Shown in pieces: positions 17,093-26,588 of a stretch of DNA of 64,000 nt. The stretch is from assembly GCA_022820665.1 (NCBI GenBank), contig JAJEFB010000052.1, forward strand, positions 96,529-160,528. Direction: 5' to 3'. The DNA is from Anaerolineae bacterium (lineage in GTDB: Bacteria; Chloroflexota; Anaerolineae; Aggregatilineales; Phototrophicaceae). Position 1 is the first letter of the stretch; each line of letters opens with the position of its first letter. Under the pieces are notes generated by a model that saw only the letters and a program-made list of their open reading frames with translations, ran no database searches and was not told the origin of the DNA. A program made the position numbers and the translations under genes.

Positions 17093-18319
17093 ATGAAGGT
17101 CTATCCAGCCGAAGACGTCGGCATGTCGGGCGAACGCCTGGGGCGCGTCAGCGACTATCTCGAGCGCGAAGTTGCTGAGAACAAGCTGCCGGGCATGATC
17201 GCCCTGGCGCAGCGCCGCGGCAAGGTGGTTCATCACAGCCTGCACAGCCTGATGGATATCGAAGCCGGCCGACCGATGGAAGCCGACGCGCTCTTCCGTA
17301 TCTATAGCATGACCAAGCCAGTCGTCAGCCTGGCGCTGATGATGCTGCACGACGAAGGCCGCTTGCAGTTGCATGATCCCGTCGCCAAGTACATACCGAG
17401 CATCGGCAAGATGAAAGTCTTCAGCCATGTGACCGATCGCGCGCCGCAATTCGTCGGACAAGATCCGCCCATGACCATTTTCCATCTGCTGACGCACATG
17501 TCGGGTTTAACTTACGGCGCTGATCCCTGGCATCCGGTTGATCAACTCTTTGTCAAAGCAGCTGAAGAGAATGGCTTCTTCCGCCGCGATATGCCGCTTG
17601 ACGAGCTGATCGCCCATTTCGCCGACCTGCCGCTGAAGTTTCAGCCCGGCTCCGGCTGGAATTATGGCGTCTCCACCGATGTGCTGGGTTATCTGGTACA
17701 GGTCATCGCCGATATGCCCTTGGCTGATTTTCTCAAGCGCAAGATATTCGCGCCCCTGGGCATGGTGGATACCGATTTTTATGTGCCGCAGGAGAAAGTC
17801 CATCGCCTGGCGCGGATTTATAATACCGACGCCGCCCCCGCTCCCCAATTGATCGCTGATGAAGATGCGGCGCTGGGCGATGTGCGCGTGCCGACGCTTT
17901 GTCCCTCCGGCGGGGGAGGTCTGGTTTCTTCAACGTCGGATTATCTGCGTTTCGCCACGATGTTGATCAACGGCGGCGAACTCAATGGCGCGCGCATTGT
18001 CAGCCCCATGACTATCAAGCGCATGGCGACCAATGCCGTACCGCGGGCATATTTGCCTCTGAAAGCCGGCGTCGAGCGCTATGGCTACGGATTCGGCTTG
18101 GGATTCCGCGTCATGCTTGATGTGGGTCAAGCCAACGGCTATAGCTCGCCCGGCGAATACGGCTGGGCTGGAGCCGCGGCTACTTATTTCGTTATCGACC
18201 CGCGCGAGGAACTGATCGTACTGCTGATGACGCAAAACTGGTCGGCGCAGCAGCCTGCGCCCCGCTCAATAGTCCCCAATCTCGTCTATCAGGCGATTGA
18301 CGATCTCAACGACGCTTGA
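17093..18319 (+). CDS. Serine hydrolase, beta-lactamase/esterase (class C-like) family
   Basis: A 408-residue protein of the beta-lactamase-related (PF00144-type) family. The nucleophile motif S72-M-T-K75 lies in RIYSMTKPVVSLALM, and the Tyr of the YxN motif is Y191 in WNYGVSTDVLGY. The third box lies near the C-terminus around YGWAGAAATYFVIDP, where a Gly-rich strand replaces the KTG-type box. There is no signal peptide, so it is probably a cytosolic esterase or peptidase-like enzyme rather than a lactamase. A purine-rich AAAAAGGGGAAAGG lies before the ATG. Confidence 0.85.
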   Translation: MKVYPAEDVGMSGERLGRVSDYLEREVAENKLPGMIALAQRRGKVVHHSLHSLMDIEAGRPMEADALFRIYSMTKPVVSLALMMLHDEGRLQLHDPVAKYIPSIGKMKVFSHVTDRAPQFVGQDPPMTIFHLLTHMSGLTYGADPWHPVDQLFVKAAEENGFFRRDMPLDELIAHFADLPLKFQPGSGWNYGVSTDVLGYLVQVIADMPLADFLKRKIFAPLGMVDTDFYVPQEKVHRLARIYNTDAAPAPQLIADEDAALGDVRVPTLCPSGGGGLVSSTSDYLRFATMLINGGELNGARIVSPMTIKRMATNAVPRAYLPLKAGVERYGYGFGLGFRVMLDVGQANGYSSPGEYGWAGAAATYFVIDPREELIVLLMTQNWSAQQPAPRSIVPNLVYQAIDDLNDA

Positions 18320-18325
18320 GCCGAA

Positions 18326-19411
18326 TCAGAGATCGACATCCATCACATCGAGCACGACATCCATCGGCGTGAAGATGGTCGCGCGGCGCGAACCGGCGAA
18401 GAGCAGCCCCACTGCTTGAAGGCTGTCCTCTTCGATGATCAAGGCGCCGGAATCGCCACCTTGGCTCATGGGAGACGTGATGACCTGGCCGATGAAGCGC
18501 GCTTGCTTGTCTTCGCCGTAGGAGACATCGACAGTCGCGTTCATCAGCATAATCTTGCCTTCGGTATAACCGGTGGTGCGCCCGAACTTCCGTATCTGCA
18601 TGCCCAGTTGCGGGCGCTTGATGCCATTGGGCCTGCCGATGGTCGCGATGTCTTGTTGGAAGAGCGTGGGATTGTTGGGCCGGGCCAGAGCCGCGTCGAC
18701 CTGGTTGGGGAAGATCGGCGTATCCGAGGTCTGCGCTTTTGGCGCTGGTACGCTTGTCAGCCGTTTTGCCGAACCGTTGATCTTCGCCAGGGCATTGCCC
18801 ACGTTGACAAAGAGCTCGACAATGTCGCAGCCGCCTGCCGGCAAGAGCGGCGGTGTCGTGGTCGGCGGCGTCGGTCCACCTCCGTAGTCGCCATAAAAGC
18901 GCAGCTTTTCGAAACGGTGCAATTTGGCGACAATGTCATCGGGACGGGCGCCGTGGTCGGTGGGACCCGGCTGCAAGATGGCATCGCCGATGACCGCGTC
19001 ATTGCTGTTTGCCAGCACATGATTGTTGGAGAGGAGCAAAGGCTCGCCGGTATTGCGATCGAATACGACTGCGCCGAGCGTACCCGCTGTGACCATATAA
19101 TGTCCGATGCTGACGCCCGCTGGAATGTTCGGTCGAAAACGGTCCCGGGGATCGACATGCGCTTCCAGACGGCCGATTTCGACGACGTCCGTTCGCATGC
19201 CGTTGACTTGTTGCGGGACCAGATCCTCTTCGCTGAGCGCCTCGACTGGTTTCTTTTGATCGACCAGCACCGAAACAGCAAGTTGGTCGGTGCTGCGTTC
19301 GTTATAGCTGCGGAAGCCGATAGCGACGCCAACCACGCCACGTCGTCGCAAGAGCTCTGCTTGGGAGAGTCGCTGCGCTTCCAGCAGTTGGCGGAACAGA
19401 TCCATGGACAT
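18326..19411 (-). CDS. Trypsin-like serine protease, Nal1-like
   Basis: A 361-residue protein with a double beta-barrel protease pattern. The His region is LLSNNHVLA (H131) and the nucleophile is S321 in MSQGGDSGALI. An N-terminal region VGVAIGFRSYNERSTDQLAVSVLVDQK resembles the start of Nal1-family and bacterial trypsin-like proteins. A Pro/Thr-rich insert (GGGPTPPTTTPP) lies in the middle. No signal peptide is seen. Proteolytic activity and substrates are not established for most bacterial members. The gene is convergent with the hydrolase at 17093, seven bases apart. Confidence 0.75.
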   Translation of the reverse strand: MSMDLFRQLLEAQRLSQAELLRRRGVVGVAIGFRSYNERSTDQLAVSVLVDQKKPVEALSEEDLVPQQVNGMRTDVVEIGRLEAHVDPRDRFRPNIPAGVSIGHYMVTAGTLGAVVFDRNTGEPLLLSNNHVLANSNDAVIGDAILQPGPTDHGARPDDIVAKLHRFEKLRFYGDYGGGPTPPTTTPPLLPAGGCDIVELFVNVGNALAKINGSAKRLTSVPAPKAQTSDTPIFPNQVDAALARPNNPTLFQQDIATIGRPNGIKRPQLGMQIRKFGRTTGYTEGKIMLMNATVDVSYGEDKQARFIGQVITSPMSQGGDSGALIIEEDSLQAVGLLFAGSRRATIFTPMDVVLDVMDVDL

Positions 19412-19497
19412 ATGAGGTCATCTTGTCGTCAGGCTGGCGTACATCGCAGCATTATACAATAGAACGCCCGCGACGAGGCTGCTCCAGGGCGGGAGTC

Positions 19498-20574
19498 TTA
19501 AGCCAGGTTTTTGAGTCCGTTGCCGGTGAATGCGAGCACGACAGCAGCGTCGTCCCCCGTCCTTCGGCGAATCTGAGGCAGGGCGGCGGCAACGACGGCG
19601 CTGGTCATTTCAATGATTAGCCCTTTCCTGGCCATGCGCCTTTGCGCTTTCTTGATGGCGTCATTATCAACGCGCAGGGCGAATCCATCTGTCTCGTACA
19701 AGGCGGAGAGAATCTGCGCCCCGCGCGCGGGCGCTTCGACCAGGATGCCATCAGCTACGCTGGGTCGCGCGCTGACTGTCGGGGGCGACTCCAGTCCCTG
19801 TTCCCAACCCTGCACGATGGGGTCCACGCCGCTCGATTGCACGGCGATCATGCGAGGCATCGATTCGATCAAACCCGCTTCCCGCAGCGCCCGGAAACCG
19901 CGATAGAAGCCGAGGAACAAGCCGCCGTGTCCAACGGGCGTAGCAACAGCATCCGGCGCGTGTCCTCCCATTTGCTCCCAAGTCTCCCAAGCGACTGTCA
20001 TCTGGCCCAGCACAAACCAGGGGCTCCAGGCGTGGCTGGCGTAAGTGATAGATTGCGCGGCAGCATAGACATCATCGATCGGCTGTTGCGATTCGACGAT
20101 AGCGCCGCCGAAAAGGTCTATTAGGCGTTTCTTGCTTTCGACGGCTGTGGCGGTCGGCACATAAATCCGAGCGGCGATGCCCGCCAGGCTGGCATAGGCG
20201 GCGATCGACGCGCCCGCGTTGCCCGATGAATTGTCGATGACTTCGCTCACATCAAAGCCGGCAATGTGATTCATCAGGGTCGACGCGCCGCGATCCTTGT
20301 ACGAGCCGGTGGGATTAAGATAGTCAAGTTTGGCGAGAACCGGCTCCCCATCCAGCTCGACCGGCGCCAGGGGCGTCATGCCTTCACCTAGGCTGAAGCG
20401 TTTTTGCACTGGCAACATCGCCGAATAGCGCCACAAGGAATAGTCATCGCGCTTGATCAGCTTGGGGTCGAAGGGCGGCAGACCGGCGAGATCCAAGGAT
20501 CCTCCGCAGGTCCCGCAGCGCCAGGCAAGAGCCGCAGCCGGCTCGCTACAGGAATTGCATCGAACGGTCGTCAT
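19498..20574 (-). CDS. thrC: Threonine synthase
   Basis: A 358-residue fold-type II PLP enzyme, which converts O-phosphohomoserine to threonine. The N-terminal zinc-ribbon-like segment has C6, C9, C20 and C23. The PLP lysine is K92 in NPTGSYKDRGAS, the phosphate loop is DNSSGNAGASIAAYA, and the C-terminal SGNG-equivalent is AFTGNGLKN. The length is typical of the short bacterial form. No other threonine-pathway gene is adjacent; MetA, which draws on the same homoserine pool, lies 36 kb away. Confidence 0.9.
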   Translation of the reverse strand: MTTVRCNSCSEPAAALAWRCGTCGGSLDLAGLPPFDPKLIKRDDYSLWRYSAMLPVQKRFSLGEGMTPLAPVELDGEPVLAKLDYLNPTGSYKDRGASTLMNHIAGFDVSEVIDNSSGNAGASIAAYASLAGIAARIYVPTATAVESKKRLIDLFGGAIVESQQPIDDVYAAAQSITYASHAWSPWFVLGQMTVAWETWEQMGGHAPDAVATPVGHGGLFLGFYRGFRALREAGLIESMPRMIAVQSSGVDPIVQGWEQGLESPPTVSARPSVADGILVEAPARGAQILSALYETDGFALRVDNDAIKKAQRRMARKGLIIEMTSAVVAAALPQIRRRTGDDAAVVLAFTGNGLKNLA

Positions 20575-20846
20575 CGCTCATTCCAAATTGGTATAAACAG
20601 AATAGCTAGCTTAGCCAGTCATAGCGCCATCGACAATGGTCAGGCGCGCGCCGACTCATGAACACTCCCTGAAATACCATTCATAGCCAATTCTAAGACA
20701 ATTCGCCTATACTGACACTACATGCGAGCGTTTGCCGAAGACGGGCATTGCGCCCCAACGTAAGCCAGCGCCTGAACTCGCAGACTTGCGCAAACGGACG
20801 CCTGTTTATACACTATTGAGCCAATTATCAAAAACGATCGCTCCCG

Positions 20847-21866
20847 ATGACCCTGACCGACCAATTCGACCGCCCGCTGCGCGACCTGCGCATTTCCGTC
20901 ACCGACCGCTGCAATTTTCGCTGTCCCTACTGTATGCCCGCGGAAATCTTCGGCGAGCGTTATCAGTTCTTGCCCAAGCCACAGCTTCTGACATTTGAAG
21001 AGATCGCTCGATTGACCCGGATCATCGTCAGGTTGGGCGCGGTGAAAATCCGTCTGACCGGCGGCGAGCCCCTGCTTCGTCAAGACATTGAGCGCCTTGT
21101 TTCCATGTTGGACGCGCTGGAGGGCGTCGAAGACCTGGCGATGACGACCAACGCCTACCTGCTACCCCAGAAGATTGATGTTTTGAAGGCGGCCGGACTA
21201 AAGCGCTTGACGATCAGCCTGGATACCCTGGACGACGAGATCTTCCGCAAAATGAATGGCGGCCGTTCCGGGGTGGACAAGGTGCTCGGGGGCATATATA
21301 CGGCTGAAGAGGCCGGGTTTAGTCCTCTAAAGATAAACGCCGTCGTTCAACGCGGCCTGAACGATCATACCGTTGTTGACTTGGCGCGCTTTTTCAAGGA
21401 GCGTGGGCATATATTGCGTTTCATCGAGTACATGGATGTCGGCAACAAGAATGGCTGGAAGATGGACGAGGTCGTGCCGGCGCGCGAGATCGTCGAGACT
21501 GTCCATGCCGCCATGCCCCTGGAACCGGTTGCCAGCAATTATTTTGGCGAGGTTGCTCGGCGCTACCGCTATGTTGACGGCGGGGGCGAAATTGGCCTGA
21601 TCTGCTCGGTCACGCAGCCTTTCTGTGGTTCCTGCACACGAATGAGACTCTCGCCAGAGGGACAGATATTCACATGCCTGTTCGCGACGGAAGGCGTCAG
21701 CCTGCGCGATCCCTTGCGCGCCGGCGCGACGGACGATGAACTGGAAGCAATCCTTCGTCAAACATGGGGCGCTCGCATTGACCGCTATTCAGAGATCCGC
21801 AACTCCCTGACCGACGAGATGCGCGACCGGCGGAAGAAGGTCGAGATGTACCACATCGGCGGCTAG
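20847..21866 (+). CDS. moaA: GTP 3',8-cyclase (molybdenum cofactor biosynthesis protein A)
   Basis: A 339-residue radical-SAM enzyme that starts molybdopterin synthesis by converting GTP to 3',8-cH2GTP. The N-terminal cluster is C22-x3-C26-x2-C29 (DRCNFRCPYCMP). The second cluster is C260, C263 and C277 (PFCGSCTRMRLSPEG ... FTCLF). The C-terminal double Gly (HIGG) needed for activation is present. No other moa/moe gene is nearby and no molybdenum-cofactor riboswitch is recognisable in the 270 bases upstream. The ATG lacks a clear ribosome site. Confidence 0.95.
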   Translation: MTLTDQFDRPLRDLRISVTDRCNFRCPYCMPAEIFGERYQFLPKPQLLTFEEIARLTRIIVRLGAVKIRLTGGEPLLRQDIERLVSMLDALEGVEDLAMTTNAYLLPQKIDVLKAAGLKRLTISLDTLDDEIFRKMNGGRSGVDKVLGGIYTAEEAGFSPLKINAVVQRGLNDHTVVDLARFFKERGHILRFIEYMDVGNKNGWKMDEVVPAREIVETVHAAMPLEPVASNYFGEVARRYRYVDGGGEIGLICSVTQPFCGSCTRMRLSPEGQIFTCLFATEGVSLRDPLRAGATDDELEAILRQTWGARIDRYSEIRNSLTDEMRDRRKKVEMYHIGG

Positions 21867-21872
21867 GGCGCC

Positions 21873-22040
21873 GGTAGAGTATCCTTTTTGATTGAGATGC
21901 TTCGTAGCCAGTCCTCGACATGAGATCCTTAACCCAAAATGCGAACGACCTTGGTAGGAGCGCCCTATCAGGTTGCCCGAAAATCACTTTTTAACTGTCG
22001 CCGAGCGGCTGTGGTGAAGCGCCCAAATTGAACTCGCATA
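21873..22040. repeat. Intergenic repeat block downstream of moaA
   Basis: GGTAGAGTATCCTTTTTGAT at 21873-21892 closely matches the sequence at 63862, the insertion-element-like boundary at the end of the window. Further on, GGAGCGCCCTATCAGGTTGCCC followed by GAAAAT (21957-21984) and GAGCGGCTGTGGTGAAGC (22023-22040) match the block at 26391-26470. The region therefore carries two different repeat sequences and no gene. Confidence 0.6.
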
Positions 22041-22157
22041 GGGAGACATCTGCGATTCTCATGATTTCCCGATACTGTCGAAACTTGCAATGGCTTGCGC
22101 TCATGTGGTATCGTCGCGCAGATTGCGTCTCAGAAATAAAACAGGAAGAGAATCGAC

Positions 22158-22928
22158 ATGAGTAATCCGGATTTCGATCTGAGTGGACAGACGGCGCTGA
22201 TTACCGGCGCGGGCCGGGGCATTGGCTTGGCGACAGCGCGGGTATTCGCCGGCGCGGGGGCTGACGTCATTATCGCAGAATTCATCGCCGAGAACGGCAG
22301 AGCCGCCGCGGCCGAGATCGAATCCATGGGGCGCAAGTCGATGTTCATCGAGGTTGATGTGCGGTCGCCGGAAAGTGTCAATGCCATGGCCTCGTCCGCG
22401 CTTGCAGCTTTCCCGCAGATCGACATTCTGGTCTGTAATGCCGGCATTGCCCAAGCCGTTGCCGCGGAAGAATGCAGCGACGAAGACTGGCTCAACATGA
22501 TGAACGTTAATCTCAATGGCGTTTTCTGGTGCTGCCGCGCCCTGGGCCGGCACATGCTGGAACGCGGGAGCGGCGTTATTGTCAACCTGGCGTCCATGTC
22601 GGGCATGATCGTCAACAAGCCGCAGCCGCAATCGCATTACAATGCGGCAAAAGCCGGCGTCATCCTCTTGACCAAGTCCCTGGCCGCGGAATGGGCCGAT
22701 CGCGGCGTTCGCGTGAATTGCGTCTCGCCAGGCTATATCGGCACCGATATGACCGTGCCCGCCCTCAGCAACGCGGAGTGGAAAGCGACCTGGCACGAAA
22801 TGACACCCATGGACCGCATCGGCGAGCCGGAAGATATCGCCAACGCTATCTACTATTTGGCATCGCCAGCCGCGAAATTCGCCACAGGCACGAATCTGGT
22901 GGTCGACGGGGGTTATACGTCCTGGTAG
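22158..22928 (+). CDS. Short-chain dehydrogenase/reductase (classical SDR)
   Basis: A 256-residue NAD(P)-dependent oxidoreductase. It shows the cofactor motif TGAGRGIG (17-24), the NAG motif (LVCNAGIA), the catalytic Ser in VNLASMSG, the Y-x3-K motif in HYNAAKAG, and the C-terminal TGTNLVVDGGYTSW. AGGAAGAG precedes the ATG. Sequence features resemble polyol/sugar dehydrogenases and 3-oxoacyl-ACP reductases; the substrate cannot be read from the sequence. Confidence 0.88.
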   Translation: MSNPDFDLSGQTALITGAGRGIGLATARVFAGAGADVIIAEFIAENGRAAAAEIESMGRKSMFIEVDVRSPESVNAMASSALAAFPQIDILVCNAGIAQAVAAEECSDEDWLNMMNVNLNGVFWCCRALGRHMLERGSGVIVNLASMSGMIVNKPQPQSHYNAAKAGVILLTKSLAAEWADRGVRVNCVSPGYIGTDMTVPALSNAEWKATWHEMTPMDRIGEPEDIANAIYYLASPAAKFATGTNLVVDGGYTSW

Positions 22929-23070
22929 GTTGCGGTCAACAGAACGGCTAGATCGCTTGTATCCACAGTATCAGTATTTCTAAGTAAATTATGCCGAGCA
23001 ATTTCATTTGTAGCGGAAGTTTTGCTTCTTATTCAAATCCCGGCGAAAGCGCTCCCCTTCCCTGATGCCT

Positions 23071-23163
23071 CGGGGTTTCCGCCCCCGTTTAGCGGGGGGA
23101 TTGAGGGGGGAACAGGGCCGCGGGATGGGGTAGAATTTCAACAGGCTCTATTAGATCGTCCGC
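23071..23163. repeat. Composite intergenic repeat, most complete copy
   Basis: The order is CCCCCGTTTAGCGGGGG, ATTGAGGGGGG, then GGGATGGGGTAGAATTTCAA, CAGGCTCTATTAGATCGTCCGC. The second half matches 30863-30903 (GGGGTAGAATTTTAACAGAC, TCCTGTGAGTCGCCCGC). This links the C/G-rich palindromes to the GTCGCCC repeats as parts of one element. Confidence 0.6.
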
Positions 23164-23192
23164 AACATACCAGCAATCACGCTAATGTTGAA

Positions 23193-25553
23193 TCAGGGAA
23201 GCACCGGACACTCCGAACCAGTAATAGGGGTCACTGTGTCATTGCGGATCCAGCCGGTCAAATCGCTGTCGACGATCCGGACCCGCACATAAAACCAAAT
23301 CGGTCCGTTTACGGTGCCTTCTTCCCGCTGCTGCTGCAGTATAGGCAAGATTGTCGCGGGCGGGATGCGAGCGACCATCTCGGACGATAGCTTGGGGCGC
23401 CAGCGCAAGTTAATTCCGTTCTGACCCAAAACGACGGCGCGGCACAATTCCGGCGGGGTCGGCGTCACCGTCGGCGTATTGGTGGCGGTTGGCGTATTGG
23501 TGGCTGTCGACGTCACAGTCGGGGTGTAGGTGTTTGTTGGCGTATATGAGGGTGTAAATGTATATGTCGGCGTGAAGGTCTCGGTTGGCGGCGGCGTAGC
23601 CGTCGGCGTGGCTGTGGACGTTGGCGTGTGGGTCGGCGTGAACGTATCCGTCGGCGTGGGCGTAATCGTCGGTGTATGAGTCGCTGTTGGCGTGTGAGTC
23701 GCTGTTGGTGTATGAGTCGGCGTCGGGAAGAGTATAGGCTCCCACTGGCCGCGAGCCATGACAGCGGTAATACTGCCCATACCCAGGAGAATGATTATCA
23801 CGATTAGCGTGACGATGCGTCCGCGGTTTCGATGACGGCGTATCACAGTTTCGACGCGAGAAAGATCTGTGCGCCGGCCCAGAATGCGGAAGGGCTCCTC
23901 GCGCATTGCCTCCAGCCAGGTCTTGGCATCGCGCATATTGCCCTCTTGCAGCGCTTCGTCCGCGCGCTCCAGGTAACGTGTGAACAGGTCGTTCACCGTG
24001 CTGCGATAGCGCTCGTCTTGAGCGTATTCGCCCACAAGCTCCGCCAGCATTTGACGCGCCTGCGCCAATTCGGCGTCGAAATTCTGCGTGACCAGCGCCT
24101 GAGCGCGCTTTATTACTTGTTGCGCGCGGCTGCTGTCGGCTTGCAGGTTTCGCGCCCGCATCAATAATTCGGAGAATGCGCCGTCGGTGGGGTCTAGTTC
24201 CAAGCCCAACTCAACCAGCTTGATGGCGGCATTCATGAGTAGAATACGCTCGTCAAGCGTGGTTGCGTTGTTAGCGTGGTTTATGGTCAGTTGCGCTTGA
24301 TCGTTGACCTGGCTGCGAATCGCAGCCAACTTTGTATCCAGTTCGTGCTGAATCTGCGCCAAGCGCTGGCTATTGGGCAACAACTGCCGCCCGTGCGACA
24401 GCAAGGTGCGTACACCGCTAATCTGGGCAACCTGCTCCTCAAGCGTGCCGCCAATCGTGTTCATGTTGACGGAGATCTGGTCGACGTCTCGTTGGACCCG
24501 GCGGACCATTTCCAGACGTTCCTCGGCCTGTGGGTCGTTGGGCACCACGCGCAAGGCGCCTTCGTATTTGCGCAAGGCTTCGGAAAAACTGTCGTTCGCC
24601 ATCAAGCGATCGCCATCCGCCAGCAGTTCACGAGCTAGAGCCAGGTCTTGTATATCCAGCAGCGCTTGCTCCACGTCCTTCCAGGTCAGGATGCCGTCGC
24701 GTTCCGCAAGTTCACGCGCCTCGCGATACAAACCAGAGGCTTGTTCGTAGTTGCCGGCGCGCACTAGCGAGTTGGCGCGGTTATAGGCGACCCGCGCCTC
24801 GAAGGGAATCCGATGATCGGGCACGATGCCGCGGATCAAGTTGTCTTCGGATTTTTCCCGGTATTCCAGGGCTGTAGGGTTATTTGATTGGATCGCCAGG
24901 ATGCGGTTAGCGATGTCTATAGTCTGCTGGTAATCGCCCGAATAGTAGTATTCGGTCAAGCGCGACAGTAGATCGTTCAGCGAGACGCTTGCTTGCGCGC
25001 TCAGTTCTTCGGCAGGCTGGCTTGCCGGTGCGGACGGCTGCGCCGGCGTCATTGGCTGCGCATAGCCGGCAGCCGTAGAGGGATCACGCGTCGAATCCAC
25101 ATCTGGCGGTCGCGTTGGTCTGATGTCCTGTGACGGCGCGGTGGGGATATTATGACGCGCGAACAACTCCTGCACGCGCTGTTTTGCCTGCGCGCTATGC
25201 CTGCTCGCTTGTCGCAGCAGGTTGATCGCGTCGGGATTGCCGGGATCAACCTGCAAGGCGTCCGCCAAAATATCGATAGCTTCATCGACATCGTCATCGT
25301 CGCCGGCGATCTCGATTCGGATGCGCGCGCGGCGCACCAGACCGCGGATCGCCGCGATATTGCTTTGTGATCCGCTTTGGCTGCTGCTGGCGATTTCGGA
25401 AAAGAGCGTCTGCGCGATCGCTTCAAGAGGGGTGTTCTTAGCTTCCGTCAGCAGGTCGCGAGCTTCTTGTTCAAGCTCAGTCAGGGCATGCGGGTCGGTA
25501 GTGCGGCGCGCTCGATGACGTAGATCATCAATCGCCCGTTGCAATTCCTGCAT
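23193..25553 (-). CDS. Membrane protein: helical/TPR-like domain, Thr-Pro linker, SH3-like domain
   Basis: A 786-residue protein. Residues 1 to about 575 are helical with TPR-like repeats (YEQASGLYREARELAERDG, FSEALRKYEGALRVVPND). A single membrane helix lies at about 580-601. Residues 609-701 are a linker of Thr-Pro repeats (TPTxT units), and residues 702-786 form a bacterial SH3-like domain (NGINLRWRPKLSSEMVARIP ... WFYVRV ... GWIRND). Long TPT linkers before an SH3-like or receptor domain are common in Chloroflexota. The predicted layout is a cytoplasmic scaffold and an external wall-binding domain. AAGGGA precedes the ATG. Function unknown. Confidence 0.82.
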   Translation of the reverse strand: MQELQRAIDDLRHRARRTTDPHALTELEQEARDLLTEAKNTPLEAIAQTLFSEIASSSQSGSQSNIAAIRGLVRRARIRIEIAGDDDDVDEAIDILADALQVDPGNPDAINLLRQASRHSAQAKQRVQELFARHNIPTAPSQDIRPTRPPDVDSTRDPSTAAGYAQPMTPAQPSAPASQPAEELSAQASVSLNDLLSRLTEYYYSGDYQQTIDIANRILAIQSNNPTALEYREKSEDNLIRGIVPDHRIPFEARVAYNRANSLVRAGNYEQASGLYREARELAERDGILTWKDVEQALLDIQDLALARELLADGDRLMANDSFSEALRKYEGALRVVPNDPQAEERLEMVRRVQRDVDQISVNMNTIGGTLEEQVAQISGVRTLLSHGRQLLPNSQRLAQIQHELDTKLAAIRSQVNDQAQLTINHANNATTLDERILLMNAAIKLVELGLELDPTDGAFSELLMRARNLQADSSRAQQVIKRAQALVTQNFDAELAQARQMLAELVGEYAQDERYRSTVNDLFTRYLERADEALQEGNMRDAKTWLEAMREEPFRILGRRTDLSRVETVIRRHRNRGRIVTLIVIIILLGMGSITAVMARGQWEPILFPTPTHTPTATHTPTATHTPTITPTPTDTFTPTHTPTSTATPTATPPPTETFTPTYTFTPSYTPTNTYTPTVTSTATNTPTATNTPTVTPTPPELCRAVVLGQNGINLRWRPKLSSEMVARIPPATILPILQQQREEGTVNGPIWFYVRVRIVDSDLTGWIRNDTVTPITGSECPVLP

Positions 25554-25643
25554 CTACTGCATCCCTTATTCAATAAACCGACGTTGCTCTCGCGTGCAGA
25601 ATGCTCATTGTTATGCGCGAGCGCAACCGTCCTTCTCGCTGCC

Positions 25644-25665
25644 GAAGGTCAGTGTCTACGCGACC
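25644..25665 (+). repeat. 22-base repeat, identical to 33152-33173
   Basis: The 22 bases starting GAAGGTCAGTGTCTACG and ending CGACC occur again without change at 33152-33173, both in gaps between genes. A shortened relative (GGGTGTCTACGCGCCCTGAC) lies at 49043. The remainder of the 257-base gap 25554-25810 shows nothing else recognisable. Confidence 0.7.
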
Positions 25666-25810
25666 GCCTTGCGGCTTCAAAGCAACCTGACAGGATCGAT
25701 GGCAGATGCCAACCGTGACGGCAAAAGGCTAGGGACCAATCCAATTACCACTTCGAGGAAAACTGTGCTAAAGTTAAACTATACTTTACTTCAACAACCT
25801 TCAACAACTT

Positions 25811-26137
25811 ATGCTATCATCCCAACACATCAGACCCAGGTACAAGCTGATCCTATTCTACAATATCAGACCCGATAAACAAGACCAATACTACCGCTAC
25901 ATGCTGAGTAGCTTTGTGCCAGCCATTCAGAAACTAGGCGTCTACATGCACATGGCTTGGCACGTTGCCTATGGGGATTACCCCATGCGCAAGATTGAAT
26001 TTGTCACGGAAAACGCGGAGGTGTTGCGGCAGTTGTTCCTCAGCGACGAGTGGGACGAATTGGAAAGCAAATTGATGCGCTTTGTCGAAGATTATGAGCG
26101 CAAAGTTGTGGATTACCGCAACGGTTTTCAGGTTTAG
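25811..26137 (+). CDS. Conserved small protein, possibly a ferredoxin-like dimeric fold
   Basis: A 108-residue protein with alternating strands and helices (YKLILFYNIRPDKQDQYYRY, KLGVYMHMAWHVAYGDYPMR, KIEFVTENAEVLRQLFLSDE, WDELESKLMRFVEDYERKVV). The beta-alpha-beta-beta-alpha pattern is reminiscent of dimeric alpha-beta barrel or NIPSNAP-like proteins, but no motif is decisive. It has no signal peptide or membrane segment. It stands alone, and a perfect hairpin about 120 bases downstream may end its transcript. Confidence 0.65.
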   Translation: MLSSQHIRPRYKLILFYNIRPDKQDQYYRYMLSSFVPAIQKLGVYMHMAWHVAYGDYPMRKIEFVTENAEVLRQLFLSDEWDELESKLMRFVEDYERKVVDYRNGFQV

Positions 26138-26588
26138 CGTTTCCCGCAAATTCGGCTGGCCTCCGCATTGTCGCTTCGGACGGACGCGGCATGACAGGGT
26201 TGCGCCTATAGAAAACCATGCATGCAACCTGGGGCTGCGGACAGAAGGTTTCGGCAACAGGGCTGGGGGGATCTTAAGGATCCCCCCAGCCCGTTTGAAT
26301 TGCCACGCCCTTATGCAGGGGCGGCGATTAACGTGGAACTAAAGCGCCTGCCCAAACTGAGCGATCGATTACGGGATTCACCGCATGGCAGGGGCCACCC
26401 TGTGAGTCGCCCGAAAATGCGCGCTATGAACTTACGAGCGGCTGCGGTGAATCCCCCGTATTGAACGCACGCCGGAAAAATCCACGATTTTGACTGTTCC
26501 TGAGACCCGCGCAGGCTTGAAACTCCCTCATGACTGCGGCAGAATTAGCGTTGCATGACTGACGAATTTCATTTGAATTGAGCAACAG
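26138..26588. repeat. 450-base gene-free gap with a perfect hairpin and a repeat block
   Basis: GGGCTGGGGGGATC at 26260-26273 pairs perfectly with GATCCCCCCAGCCC at 26279-26292 over a 5-base loop. No T run follows, so it is not a classical terminator. At 26391-26470 lies GGGGCCACCCTGTGAGTCGC, CCGAAAATG and GAGCGGCTGCGGTGAATC, clearly related to 21957-22050. No open frame in the gap has coding character. Confidence 0.7.

Noticed and set aside
18416..19462. 348-codon plus-strand frame opposite the Nal1-like protease
   Set aside because: Shadow of the protease gene, which has intact catalytic motifs.
20575..20846. Molybdenum-cofactor riboswitch before moaA
   Set aside because: No recognisable conserved core or stem arrangement; only weak promoter-like sequence.
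23451..23729. CRISPR-like or tandem DNA array
   Set aside because: The periodicity is explained by a Thr-Pro coding linker in frame within the membrane protein.
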